Assembly: GCF_024159265.1 (NCBI RefSeq)
Contig: NZ_JAMYWY010000001.1
Span: forward strand, 6,944,001-7,008,000
Origin: Paenibacillus sp. 1781tsa1
GTDB lineage: Bacteria > Bacillota > Bacilli > Paenibacillales > Paenibacillaceae
Direction: 5' to 3'
DNA: 64,000 nt
Below the pieces are notes generated by a model. The model saw only the letters and a program-made list of their open reading frames with translations. It ran no database searches and had not been told where the DNA came from. Below, in pieces: positions 27,541 to 35,961 of the stretch. Made by a program: the position numbers and the translations under genes. How positions within the stretch are numbered: position 1 is the stretch's first letter; each line of letters begins with the position of its first letter.

Positions 27541-28965
27541 TTACTTAATAATAACGTACTCCAGATTCACCAGTTTCGCATACGTCACGATTTGATCTGT
27601 CGTCAGGTTCAAGGATACAACCGTATGGTGACCGCCACCATTTTCAATCCATGCTTTTACCCCGTCCTGGAAGTTTGGCTTCACGCTCCACAGAACACGT
27701 GCTACCGGCAGGTTAGGTGCTGGAACGGTTGGCTCAAATGCGGATACTTCGTTGATCAACAGTTTGTAATGTGTACCGAAGTCTGCCATGGATACCACGA
27801 CACCTTCGCCTGCTTTGCCATCGAATACGAGACGTGCCGGATCTTCACGATCGCCAATGCCCAGTGGGGACACGATGATTCTTGGTTTCGTGCTAGCCAG
27901 TGTCGGATCTACTTCAAGCATGTGGGATTGCAGGATCGCTTCCTGTCCAGCAGCCATCTCGTAGGTGTAATCTTCCATGAAGCCCGTGTTCTCGTTATGG
28001 GCCATGATTTTCAGCAAGCGATCCAGCGCAGCTGTTTTCCAGTCACCCTCACCGGCAAATCCGTACCCTTGAGCCATCAGGCGTTGTACAGCCAGACCTG
28101 GAAGCTGTTTCATTCCATGCAGATCTTCAAAGTTTGTCGTGAAGGCACTGTACCCACCTTCGTCCAGGAAACGTTTGATCGCAATCTCATAGCTCGCTTG
28201 CACACGTACGCTGGCTTCCCAAGCTTCCTTGCTGTTTGTGCCATAATCAAATTCATAGAGGTCTTTATACTGAGCAATCAGATCATCGATTTCCTGCTCC
28301 GTTACGGCGTTCACATATTGCACGAGGTCGCCAATGCCGAAGTAATCAACTGTCCATCCGAATTGGATTTGTGCTTCCACTTTATCCCCTTCGGTCACGC
28401 CAACATTACGCATGTTATCTCCGAAGCGAGCGACTTTGAGGTTGAAGCCTTCGTTAAAGGCAACCGCTACGTCCATCCAGTCTGCAACCTGTTGTTGCAC
28501 TTCCGGGCGTTCCCAGTAGCCAACAACGATTTTGTTTTGTTTTTTCAGACGAGCATTAATGAAGCCATATTCGCGGTCACCATGTGCCGCTTGGTTCAAG
28601 TTCATGAAGTCCATATCGATGGTTGCCCAAGGAATGCTTTCGTTGAATTGAGTTGCCAAATGCAGCAAAGGTTTTTGCAGCAATTTCGTACCACGAATCC
28701 ACATTTTCGCCGGGGAGAAGGTATGCATCCATGTGATGACACCCGCTACTTCGTCGCGATAATTGACTTCCTTCATGATGCTCGTGATTTTATCTGCGGT
28801 TACCGCCAGATCCTGCAATACGAGCGGGTACGGTAGTACGCCGCTGGCATTAAGGGCATCCGTAATTTTCTGTGCGTTAGCTTTTACTTCGCCCAGTGCT
28901 TCTTCTCCGTACAAGTGCTGTGAACCGACCACAAACCAGAACTCTTTTGCTGCTGTTGCTGACAT
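27541..28965 (-). CDS. araA: L-arabinose isomerase
   Basis: This enzyme converts L-arabinose to L-ribulose, the first step of arabinose use. The 474-residue length is typical. The N-terminus (EFWFVVGSQHLYGEEAL) and VITWMHTFSPAKMWIRG are near-invariant in AraA. Catalytic Glu residues sit in GYGFAGEGDWKTAAL and NTGFMEDYTYE, and metal-binding His in SHMLEVDP and GGGHHTVVS. GAGGATGATT precedes the ATG. It is the third gene of araB-araD-araA, separated from araD by 271 nt containing a paired repeat. Confidence 0.97.
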   Translation of the reverse strand: MSATAAKEFWFVVGSQHLYGEEALGEVKANAQKITDALNASGVLPYPLVLQDLAVTADKITSIMKEVNYRDEVAGVITWMHTFSPAKMWIRGTKLLQKPLLHLATQFNESIPWATIDMDFMNLNQAAHGDREYGFINARLKKQNKIVVGYWERPEVQQQVADWMDVAVAFNEGFNLKVARFGDNMRNVGVTEGDKVEAQIQFGWTVDYFGIGDLVQYVNAVTEQEIDDLIAQYKDLYEFDYGTNSKEAWEASVRVQASYEIAIKRFLDEGGYSAFTTNFEDLHGMKQLPGLAVQRLMAQGYGFAGEGDWKTAALDRLLKIMAHNENTGFMEDYTYEMAAGQEAILQSHMLEVDPTLASTKPRIIVSPLGIGDREDPARLVFDGKAGEGVVVSMADFGTHYKLLINEVSAFEPTVPAPNLPVARVLWSVKPNFQDGVKAWIENGGGHHTVVSLNLTTDQIVTYAKLVNLEYVIIK

Positions 28966-28989
28966 ATAATCATCCTCATTTCATTTTTT

Positions 28990-29058
28990 ATAGTTGAACA
29001 ATATGGGTTTACACTAGAACACTGCGAAGCCAGAATAATCTTTCGATCGCTGTTATCC
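28990..29058. repeat. Copy 1 of a ~70-nt intergenic repeat
   Basis: It shares with copy 2 (29163-29232) the start ATAGTTGAACA, the central ACACTA..CACT..GAAGCCAGAA and the end CTGTTAT..CC. Spacing is equal within 1 nt. The core can fold into a hairpin (CGAAG with CTTTCG, one bulged base). Confidence 0.75.
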
Positions 29059-29098
29059 CTGGATTTTTTTGAATCCCTTATCTTAAGGGAAAATCCAG
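29059..29098. repeat. Bulged hairpin between the two intergenic repeats
   Basis: Outer arms CTGGATTT / AAATCCAG and inner arms TCCCTTA / TAAGGGA with a 3-nt loop leave a one-sided bulge. It has no T-run, so it is not a normal terminator. It lies between the two repeat copies in the araD-araA gap. Confidence 0.65.
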
Positions 29099-29162
29099 TG
29101 ATAAAGGCGAACGCTCCGCTTCTCCAGCTTTCTTCTGTCTTCTCCGTTATCGTGTAAAAAGT

Positions 29163-29232
29163 ATAGTTGAACAAGTCATTCCAACACTAAACCACTTGGA
29201 AGCCAGAACATGCTTCCAGTCACTGTTATAAC
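29163..29232. repeat. Copy 2 of the ~70-nt intergenic repeat
   Basis: It is aligned to copy 1 at 28990-29058. Here the hairpin arms are TGGAAGC / GCTTCCA, different from copy 1 but still paired. That suggests structure is conserved at RNA level. Confidence 0.75.
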
Positions 29233-29236
29233 CTAA

Positions 29237-29932
29237 TTACTTCTGTCCGTAATATGCGTCTTTTCCGTGTTTACGCAGATAGTGTTTATCCAAGATGCCT
29301 TGTGGCAGTTCCTTCGCGAAGTTATTCAATTGCCGCGCGTACAGGTTCATTTTGCATACTTCCTCCAGTACGACACTGTTCACCACCGCAGACTTGGCAT
29401 CTTTCCCCCACGTAAACGGTGCATGACCATGGAGCAACACTGCCGGAACCGCCATAACATCAATTCCACGCTGTTCGAACGTTTCAATAATGACGCGTCC
29501 TGTCTCCGCTTCGTATCCGCGATCCACCTCGTCCTGGTTCAGGAAACGTGCGCAAGGCACCGCCCCATAGAACGTGTCTGCATGTGTTGTTCCCATAACT
29601 GGTACGTCCAGTCCAGCTTGCGCCCAGATCGTCGCCCACGTGGAGTGTGTATGCACAATGCCACCAATCTCCGAGTAATGCTTATATAGTACGGCATGTG
29701 TTGCAGTGTCCGAGGAAGGTCTCATCTCACCCTCCACTACGTTACCGTCCAGATCAACCACAACCATGTCGCTTGCTTTCATCACATCATAGCTAACGCC
29801 ACTCGGTTTAATGACGAACAGACCGCTTTCCCGATCAATTGCGCTGACATTACCCCAAGTGAATTTTACAAGTCCGTGCTTGGGCAGTTCCAGATTCGCC
29901 TGGAATACCTCTTCCTTCAGTTGTTCTAACAT
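29237..29932 (-). CDS. araD: L-ribulose-5-phosphate 4-epimerase
   Basis: The enzyme is a Zn-dependent class II aldolase-fold protein that turns L-ribulose-5-P into D-xylulose-5-P for the pentose phosphate pathway. It has 231 residues. Visible motifs are KFTWGNVSAIDRESG, the phosphate-binding IKPSGVSYD, metal-binding His in GIVHTHSTWAT and a further His in LLHGHAPFTWG. GGGAGGGAA precedes the ATG. It follows the kinase gene with a 1-nt gap. Confidence 0.96.
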   Translation of the reverse strand: MLEQLKEEVFQANLELPKHGLVKFTWGNVSAIDRESGLFVIKPSGVSYDVMKASDMVVVDLDGNVVEGEMRPSSDTATHAVLYKHYSEIGGIVHTHSTWATIWAQAGLDVPVMGTTHADTFYGAVPCARFLNQDEVDRGYEAETGRVIIETFEQRGIDVMAVPAVLLHGHAPFTWGKDAKSAVVNSVVLEEVCKMNLYARQLNNFAKELPQGILDKHYLRKHGKDAYYGQK

Positions 29933-29933
29933 G

Positions 29934-31556
29934 TTATTCCCTCCCGTTCTCTACCAGATGATCCACGGCTGATTGCTCAATCGCAAGTCCACTCCGGTAG
30001 CGTTCGATAAATGCTTCAAACCCTTTCACATCCGATGCATCTGGCGCCACTTCGACTCCCTCAACATCGTTGAAGACTTTCTGCTCCAGGAACACATCCA
30101 GGCTCTCCTCTTGATCCTTGTTGATCAAGTACGAAGCCAGAAGTGCCATGCCCCATGCGCCGCCTTCACCAGCGGTAGACATTACTGAGACCGGTACGTT
30201 CATCGCAGCAGCTACAATCCGTTGTCCGACAACAGGTGTCTTGAACAGGCCACCGTGAGCCAAAATGCTATCAATGGCTACATTCTCTTCCTCCGTCAAA
30301 ATGTCCATACCCAGCTTAAGTGCACCGAAGGCACTGAACAGGTGTGTCCGCATGAAGTTCGCCAGATTGAAGTTGCTTTCTGGGGAGCGGACGAACAATG
30401 GACGGCCTTTCTCAAGTCCCGTAATGTTCTCGCCTGAGTAGTAACCGTAGCTGAGTAAGCCACCACCATCTGGGTCTGCCTCCAAAGCCTTATTGAACAA
30501 CACGCTAAACAACTTGCCGTTATCCACTTCATATCCCATCGCTTGAGAGAACTCCCGGAACAGTCCCACCCATGCGTTGATATCACTTGAACAGTTGTTG
30601 GCATGCACCATCCCTACTGGGCTTCCATCCGGTGTGGTGACCATATCGATCTCCGGATACACTTTGGATAGTTCCTTCTCCAGTACGATCATGGCAAATA
30701 CCGAGGTGCCGACCGAGATGTTCCCCGTACGTTTCTTCACGCTATTCGTTGCTACCATACCCGTTCCGGCATCGCCCTCTGGCGGGCAGAGCGGAATGCC
30801 TGCTTGCAGATCTTGCGAAGGATCGAGCAACTTGGCTCCCGCTTCCGTCAATGCACCTGCGTTCTCACCAGCGAGATATACCTTCGGAAGCAGGTCCTCG
30901 ACCTTCCACGGATAACCTTTGCCTGCGATCCGTTCATCGAACTGTTGGATCATGGATGGGTGGTAATTATGTGTAGACTCGTCAATGGGGAAAATGCCCG
31001 AAGCATCGCCGATGCCAATCGCCTTATTGCCCGTCAGCAACCAATGGATGTACCCAGCCAAAGTAGTCAGATGATCGATCTGTGGCACATGCGCCTCTTC
31101 GTTCAAAATCGCTTGATACAAGTGGGCGATGCTCCAGCGTTCAGGAATATTGAATTGCAGAAGTTCCGTCAGCTCCCTTGCAGCTGCTCCCGTCGTAGCG
31201 TTACGCCAGGTGCGGAAAGGTACCAGCAGTTCGCCCGCGCTATCCAAAGCGATATATCCGTGCATCATGGCCGAGAATCCGATGGAACCGACCGTGCGCA
31301 GCGTAATTCCGTATTTCTGTTCCACATCTTGCTTCATCTCACGATAAGCCGTTTGCAGACCTGTGATGATATCCTCCTGGTTGTACGTCCAATAGCCACC
31401 TTTCAGGAGGTTCTCCCATTCATAACTACCTGACGCGATAGTCTCAAAACGCTCGTCAATCAACACCGCCTTAATCCGCGTTGATCCAAATTCAATTCCG
31501 AGTGAAGTAGCCCCTTTAGTAATGGCTTCTTTTAAGTCCAATTGACTCATAATCAC
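29934..31556 (-). CDS. araB: FGGY-family kinase, probable L-ribulokinase
   Basis: The product has 540 residues. The ATP-binding start (SLGIEFGSTRIKAVLID) and the C-terminal FGGY region (ILAHGGLFKTPVVGQRIVAA, STAGEGGAWGMALLAS) place it in the FGGY sugar kinases. It differs in sequence from the classical Bacillus AraB and belongs to the branch often labelled simply as carbohydrate kinase in arabinose clusters. Its place as first gene of araB-araD-araA under AraR makes L-ribulose the likely substrate. The start is probably the GTG at 31556 with GAGAGGGG 6 nt upstream; an ATG two codons later is possible. Confidence 0.88.
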   Translation of the reverse strand: MIMSQLDLKEAITKGATSLGIEFGSTRIKAVLIDERFETIASGSYEWENLLKGGYWTYNQEDIITGLQTAYREMKQDVEQKYGITLRTVGSIGFSAMMHGYIALDSAGELLVPFRTWRNATTGAAARELTELLQFNIPERWSIAHLYQAILNEEAHVPQIDHLTTLAGYIHWLLTGNKAIGIGDASGIFPIDESTHNYHPSMIQQFDERIAGKGYPWKVEDLLPKVYLAGENAGALTEAGAKLLDPSQDLQAGIPLCPPEGDAGTGMVATNSVKKRTGNISVGTSVFAMIVLEKELSKVYPEIDMVTTPDGSPVGMVHANNCSSDINAWVGLFREFSQAMGYEVDNGKLFSVLFNKALEADPDGGGLLSYGYYSGENITGLEKGRPLFVRSPESNFNLANFMRTHLFSAFGALKLGMDILTEEENVAIDSILAHGGLFKTPVVGQRIVAAAMNVPVSVMSTAGEGGAWGMALLASYLINKDQEESLDVFLEQKVFNDVEGVEVAPDASDVKGFEAFIERYRSGLAIEQSAVDHLVENGRE

Positions 31557-31681
31557 GTGTATCCCCTCTCCGGTCGCGATTTCACATCCCTAAGGATGCA
31601 TATATAAGGTGAAGCTTCTACTTATAGCAGTAACTAGTTATGAATTTTGTATAAGAGGTTGTTCGAAAATTCTGTGTTTTC

Positions 31682-31697
31682 AAAGAATGCGCTTTCC
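31682..31697 (-). promoter_or_regulatory. cre-like catabolite repression site
   Basis: The minus strand reads GGAAAGCGCATTCTTT, matching 12 of 14 positions of the Bacillus cre consensus (TGWAARCGYTWNCW). It lies about 15-30 nt downstream of the predicted araB -10. CcpA binding there would block elongation when glucose is present. Confidence 0.45.
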
Positions 31698-31712
31698 TTT
31701 TCTGACAGCCTT

Positions 31713-31741
31713 AGTATATTTTTTGTACGTACATTTGTCAA
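31713..31741 (-). promoter_or_regulatory. araBDA promoter with AraR operator in the spacer
   Basis: On the minus strand TTGACA and TATACT are 17 bp apart. The spacer holds TGTACGTACA (31724-31733), the core of the AraR operator ATTTGTACGTACAAAT. AraR binding here should exclude RNA polymerase until arabinose is present. Confidence 0.85.
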
Positions 31742-31921
31742 TAATATATAATAGTTATACTTACAAAGGACACATATTGTGTTCTATTTGGCTATCCAAA
31801 GGTCTCATGCAGCTATAAAATGGCTATGCTGTAAGGTACACCTCATTGCTAAAAGGTTGGATATGTACGGTTCATTTCGAAAAATATGCTGTTTTATATG
31901 CATTCAAACTGAATCATGCTA

Positions 31922-31940
31922 AAATATGTACGTACAACTA
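31922..31940. promoter_or_regulatory. Second AraR operator, near araR
   Basis: AATATGTACGTACAACTAT carries the same TGTACGTACA core as the operator in the araB promoter. It lies about 35-50 nt before the araR start and suggests autoregulation and possible DNA looping across the divergent region. Confidence 0.8.
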
Positions 31941-31973
31941 TTTGAACAACAAGGTTGATATAGATGAGTAACG

Positions 31974-33083
31974 ATGAAAGAAGTGGACTACGTGAAGCCA
32001 AAATACCAGGTCATCATTGATGATATAAAGAGTCATATCCTCTCGGGGGCATATAACATAGGCGAACAGATTCCAACCGAGTTGGCATTACAGGAAAGCT
32101 ACAATGTAAGTCGCCAGACGGTGCGGAAAGCCATTTTGGAGTTATCGAACGAAGGATTTTTACGAAGCGAAAAGGGTTCAGGAACTTACGTTAGCAATCA
32201 GTATCGATCACGATCAGGCGGCAATACATCAAAAAAAACCATTGGCGTGATTACAACATACATCTCGGATTACATCTTTCCTTCCATTATCCGCGGTATT
32301 GAGAGTCGTCTGAATGAGGACAACTACTCGCTACTGCTCGCCAGCACCAATAATGATGTGGCACAGGAGAAAAAAGCACTCGAAATGATGCTCTCCTACG
32401 GTGTGGATGGCCTGATTGTGGAACCGACCAAAAGTAATCTGTATAATCCCAATATTGCATACTACCTGTCATTCAAAGAGCAGGATGTACCGTTTACGAT
32501 GATTAATGCCTTTTATGAAGAGCTGGAGGTTCCTTTCTTCTGTCTAGATGACGTGCAATCCAGTTATCTCGCCACACGTGAATTGATCGCCAAAGGCCAT
32601 ACCCAGATCGGCATTATTGCCAAAATGGATGATTTGCAGGGCAAGTACCGGATGAAGGGGTACATCAAGGCACTTGGTGAAGCGAAGTTACGGTTCCATC
32701 CTGATCAAGTGCTTTCCTTTGATACCGCCTCGAAACCGGAGTTATCCTCCAATGTAGCAGCGTATCTGGACGAAAACAGAGATGCGCTTACCGCAATCGT
32801 CTGTTACAATGACGAGGTGGGACTGGAGGTAGTGCACGCCTGTAGGCAACTCGGCATCTCGATCCCGGATGAGTTATCCATCATTGGACAGGACAATTCG
32901 TACATCGCCAAGAACGCCAATATCCGTCTTACAACGCTAACCCATCCCCAAGAACAAATGGGCCGCGACGCTGCCGACTGGGTGATCAAGAATCTGCAAG
33001 GCAAAAAGGATCTACCCACCAACACCTACTATCAGCCGGTGCTGGTTGAGGGGGAGACGGTAAAGGAGATCGTAGTGGAGTAA
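31974..33083 (+). CDS. araR: Arabinose operon repressor, GntR-HTH/LacI-core
   Basis: The product has 369 residues. Residues about 5-72 are a GntR-type winged helix (YQVIIDDIKSHILSGAYNIG, GEQIPTELALQESYNVSRQT, NEGFLRSEKGSGTYVSN). The rest is a LacI/GalR periplasmic-binding-like sensor (TIGVITTYISDYIFPSIIRG, DGLIVEPTKSN, LSIIGQDNSYIAKNA). This chimera is the Bacillus AraR architecture, where L-arabinose releases the protein from its operators. It is divergent from araBDA. The ribosome binding site is weak (AAGG about 14 nt upstream). Confidence 0.93.
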   Translation: MKEVDYVKPKYQVIIDDIKSHILSGAYNIGEQIPTELALQESYNVSRQTVRKAILELSNEGFLRSEKGSGTYVSNQYRSRSGGNTSKKTIGVITTYISDYIFPSIIRGIESRLNEDNYSLLLASTNNDVAQEKKALEMMLSYGVDGLIVEPTKSNLYNPNIAYYLSFKEQDVPFTMINAFYEELEVPFFCLDDVQSSYLATRELIAKGHTQIGIIAKMDDLQGKYRMKGYIKALGEAKLRFHPDQVLSFDTASKPELSSNVAAYLDENRDALTAIVCYNDEVGLEVVHACRQLGISIPDELSIIGQDNSYIAKNANIRLTTLTHPQEQMGRDAADWVIKNLQGKKDLPTNTYYQPVLVEGETVKEIVVE

Positions 33084-33138
33084 TATTGTTGTGGGACGAG
33101 CGTTAAGTTGTTACCGAGCGTTTCTGTCTAACATACTT

Positions 33139-33175
33139 AAAGAAGGCCGTCAGAATATCTGCGGCCTTCTTTGTT
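33139..33175 (+). terminator. Terminator of araR
   Basis: The stem AAAGAAGGCCG / CGGCCTTCTTT has a 12-nt loop and is followed by GTTCTTGTT. It is nearly symmetric and may also serve the convergent LRR gene. Confidence 0.8.
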
Positions 33176-33232
33176 CTTGTTCACTATAATGAGGGATTAA
33201 CCTTTTCGTACATATACATCTTCAAATAGAAT

Positions 33233-33994
33233 TTACTTCGCCTGATCCGCTTCTTCGCTTACCAAACTTACAATGACGCCTTTTTTCTTCAAATTCTCTA
33301 TCACCTGCCCAGCACGATCATTCAACGGATTGTTAGCCAAATATACCTCTGTTAGATGTGGGATGGTTTCGAGCACTGCAATATCCTTAATGAGGTTATC
33401 TTCTACATATAGATATTCCAAGGTTGGATGGTTCTTTAAAGGTGTCAGATCTTGAATTTTATTATCATTCATAATCACCCATTCCAACTTTAACTTCTGA
33501 AGAGGACTTAGATCAGTCACCTGATTCCCACTGGCGAGTAGACTGGTTAGCTTACGCATATTTTTTAATGGAGCCAGGCTTTTGATTTTGTTATTGTCCA
33601 TAACCAGATTTTGCAGATTAGTCAGACCTATAAGTGGCGAGATATCTGCAATCTGATTGCCTTCAACAGCTAAGAACGTCAATTTATTTAACTTGTTGAG
33701 TGGCTTAATACTCTTTATATTTTGACCAGGCAAGAATAAATCCGTCATATTAACGGCATGTTCAAGCCCCTGCAGATTGGAAATCTTACTTTTCGTTTCC
33801 ATAGCATATATGGATTTTAATTTTTTCAAATCGCCAGCCTTTATTTCCTTCTTAGCCGATAGCGTCAGATCTGCTCGAATAACTTCGGCCAAGACCGGGT
33901 CTTTGATAAGCGATGCAGCCGAGATAATAGTGGTCGGTAATAGTACAAAAACCAAACATAACACGATCAAATTTTTGATAAATTGATTACGCAT
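33233..33994 (-). CDS. Secreted leucine-rich repeat protein (internalin/SDS22-like repeats)
   Basis: The product has 253 residues. A signal peptide covers residues 1-27 (IISAAS near the cut). After a short cap there are about seven 22-residue leucine-rich repeats (NKLTFLAVEGNQIADISPLI, TNLQNLVMDNNKIKSLAPLK and so on) with the N..I..L/I..L spacing of bacterial internalins. There is no LPXTG, SLH or lipobox, so it is probably released or loosely wall-bound. GGGAGATCGAT precedes the ATG. The protein partner is unknown. Confidence 0.85.
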   Translation of the reverse strand: MRNQFIKNLIVLCLVFVLLPTTIISAASLIKDPVLAEVIRADLTLSAKKEIKAGDLKKLKSIYAMETKSKISNLQGLEHAVNMTDLFLPGQNIKSIKPLNKLNKLTFLAVEGNQIADISPLIGLTNLQNLVMDNNKIKSLAPLKNMRKLTSLLASGNQVTDLSPLQKLKLEWVIMNDNKIQDLTPLKNHPTLEYLYVEDNLIKDIAVLETIPHLTEVYLANNPLNDRAGQVIENLKKKGVIVSLVSEEADQAK

Positions 33995-34096
33995 ATCGAT
34001 CTCCCTACATTATTTAATACTGGAAATACACCGTTATCTGGAATGAAATGCATGGATATTGCCTTTATCCCGGGCAGGATCTCAACATCTATGATC

Positions 34097-35950
34097 TCAA
34101 GTCAACGTAAGAACGATCTGATCCCCGGAACGGGTGATTTTGTAGATACCCTCTTGCATGTCGATGCCGTAGTGCTTTTTCAACAAATACTTGGCGTTGA
34201 GATCCGTCTCGACGACCACCAGATAATCATAGCCACTCAACAGGTTGTCCATATTGTCCTCATAGAACAACACGATCCCGTCCACATGTGGAGCATACAA
34301 GAAATACTTTCCTACATATTGCATGTAATAATTCGTGACCTGCTGGTCCCTGTCTGAGGCGTAGAAGAGATATCTGTTGTTATCCTCCTGCCCACCTGGG
34401 TACCACCGATCACCGGTAACCGCATGAATCTTGTAAGGGAGCGTTGTATCATAGCTTTTGGCAATCGAGACGATCCCGTTATATTCCGATAAAAGGATGG
34501 TTGCCGCAACAGCCATACAGCCGATAATGCCTTTTTGATAATGACCTTTCGTCTTGACCGTCTTAAAGGACTGATAATCAGGCACTTCACCGATCCGATA
34601 GTGGAATGAACGCTCCAGGTCGATCGCAGCGCACAATACCAGCCCCCCGGCGAACAGCACCACGATACTCGATGCATAACGCTCAAAGCCTGCTAGGACA
34701 ATGGCTTCATCCAGTGGCATGGAGAAGAGATACAGCGCCAGAATACCTGCATAGTACAGTAACAGAACAACGTCCAAAGCAATTAATGCTTTCCATAAGT
34801 TCCATTTCTTCTTGAGCACAACGATAGCAAATACCGAAGCTCCGATCGCGATAAGCTGGAAAAGTACAATGCCGAGCACAGGCCTGGACGTGATATCTAT
34901 GCTTGATTTCAGGAAGAGCGTCAGAATCTCCCATTTCTGTTCTCCCGTCTTGCCCGCTTTGATCACCGAGGCTGTTCCCTCGAACTTGTTATCAATCCCT
35001 TGGAATACCGTCGCCATTCGCCAGCTCCAGCCGAAATACGGAAGTAATGAACCACCAATGGTACCAAGCACAGCCAGTCCGACTTTCCAGTTCGAGCGCT
35101 GCCCATTTCTCAACCATGTATACACCAGGAAGATCAGGCCGATCGCGGCGAAAATAATCCCTGTGCTTTTGATGATGGTTAGCAACCCGGCAAGCGGAAG
35201 AACAACAATACATGCCTTTTTGATCTCATGACGATATTGGTATATAACCGCCAGGATCGCGAGCGCATAGATTGGAAGCAAGAAATCCACGAGTAGATTA
35301 GTGATCCGAATCGTCAGATTGAAAAAAGAAAGCGTAGATAACCCAAGTCCGAGAAAAGCGTACAAAAGAAAGCGTTTCTTCTCTGAAACAATGCCAAACA
35401 TGGCATAAAAACAGGAAAAGATAAGCAGACCTTGTGCCAAAAGCATCACGGACTGGGAATGCCCCATGAAGCGACAGACATAATAAATAAATGACGAAGT
35501 CCCGAGCGGATAGTTTTTAAAATCTATCAGATTGGAGTCTGACGTCGGAAAGGCATTTGTACTCAGCATCTGCTTCAAAACGACAGCCCAGTGGGAGAAA
35601 TTATCGTAATGTGTTAATTGGTTCTGAAAGAGTACCAACAAGAAAACAAAAGTCCCTGCCAGGAATGAAAATTGAAATATGGAAAAGGACATGCGAAAAG
35701 ATATGCCTTGGCGCAAAGCGCCGACCACACTGCCTCTATACAGCACCAACCCTATAATCAACACGATAATACTTCCTATAAAGAGCTGACCTGCCAAGCC
35801 AGCGAAATATACGATGCAGGCAATCGAGGAAAACACAATTACAGGGATAAACTCCCACCGTAGTGCAAGTGTCTTCCGAACAAACTGCATATAACCAACA
35901 AATGAGATTATCAATAAAACTCCCATCAGAAAATGAAGCACAATGAGCAT
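34097..35950 (-). CDS. Multi-spanning membrane protein of the polysaccharide cluster (GT-C-like)
   Basis: The product has 617 residues. About 12-14 membrane helices fill residues 1-520, followed by a soluble C-terminal domain of ~95 residues. The layout, with an early loop containing HYDNFSHWAVVLKQML (an acidic D-N-F site near residue 120), resembles GT-C glycosyltransferases, but no named family is certain. It lies 11 nt after the BcsA-like synthase in one operon, so it likely modifies or exports the same polymer. AGGAGAGAT precedes the ATG. Confidence 0.7.
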   Translation of the reverse strand: MLIVLHFLMGVLLIISFVGYMQFVRKTLALRWEFIPVIVFSSIACIVYFAGLAGQLFIGSIIVLIIGLVLYRGSVVGALRQGISFRMSFSIFQFSFLAGTFVFLLVLFQNQLTHYDNFSHWAVVLKQMLSTNAFPTSDSNLIDFKNYPLGTSSFIYYVCRFMGHSQSVMLLAQGLLIFSCFYAMFGIVSEKKRFLLYAFLGLGLSTLSFFNLTIRITNLLVDFLLPIYALAILAVIYQYRHEIKKACIVVLPLAGLLTIIKSTGIIFAAIGLIFLVYTWLRNGQRSNWKVGLAVLGTIGGSLLPYFGWSWRMATVFQGIDNKFEGTASVIKAGKTGEQKWEILTLFLKSSIDITSRPVLGIVLFQLIAIGASVFAIVVLKKKWNLWKALIALDVVLLLYYAGILALYLFSMPLDEAIVLAGFERYASSIVVLFAGGLVLCAAIDLERSFHYRIGEVPDYQSFKTVKTKGHYQKGIIGCMAVAATILLSEYNGIVSIAKSYDTTLPYKIHAVTGDRWYPGGQEDNNRYLFYASDRDQQVTNYYMQYVGKYFLYAPHVDGIVLFYEDNMDNLLSGYDYLVVVETDLNAKYLLKKHYGIDMQEGIYKITRSGDQIVLTLT

Positions 35951-35961
35951 CTTTATCTCTC

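Noticed and set aside
27592..28836. A 414-codon open frame on the plus strand
   Set aside because: It is fully antisense to araA, whose identity is certain. The translation has no family features and is very rich in Cys, His and Phe.
30804..31433. A 209-codon open frame opposite the sugar kinase
   Set aside because: It is antisense to the FGGY kinase and has no ribosome binding site or recognisable motif.
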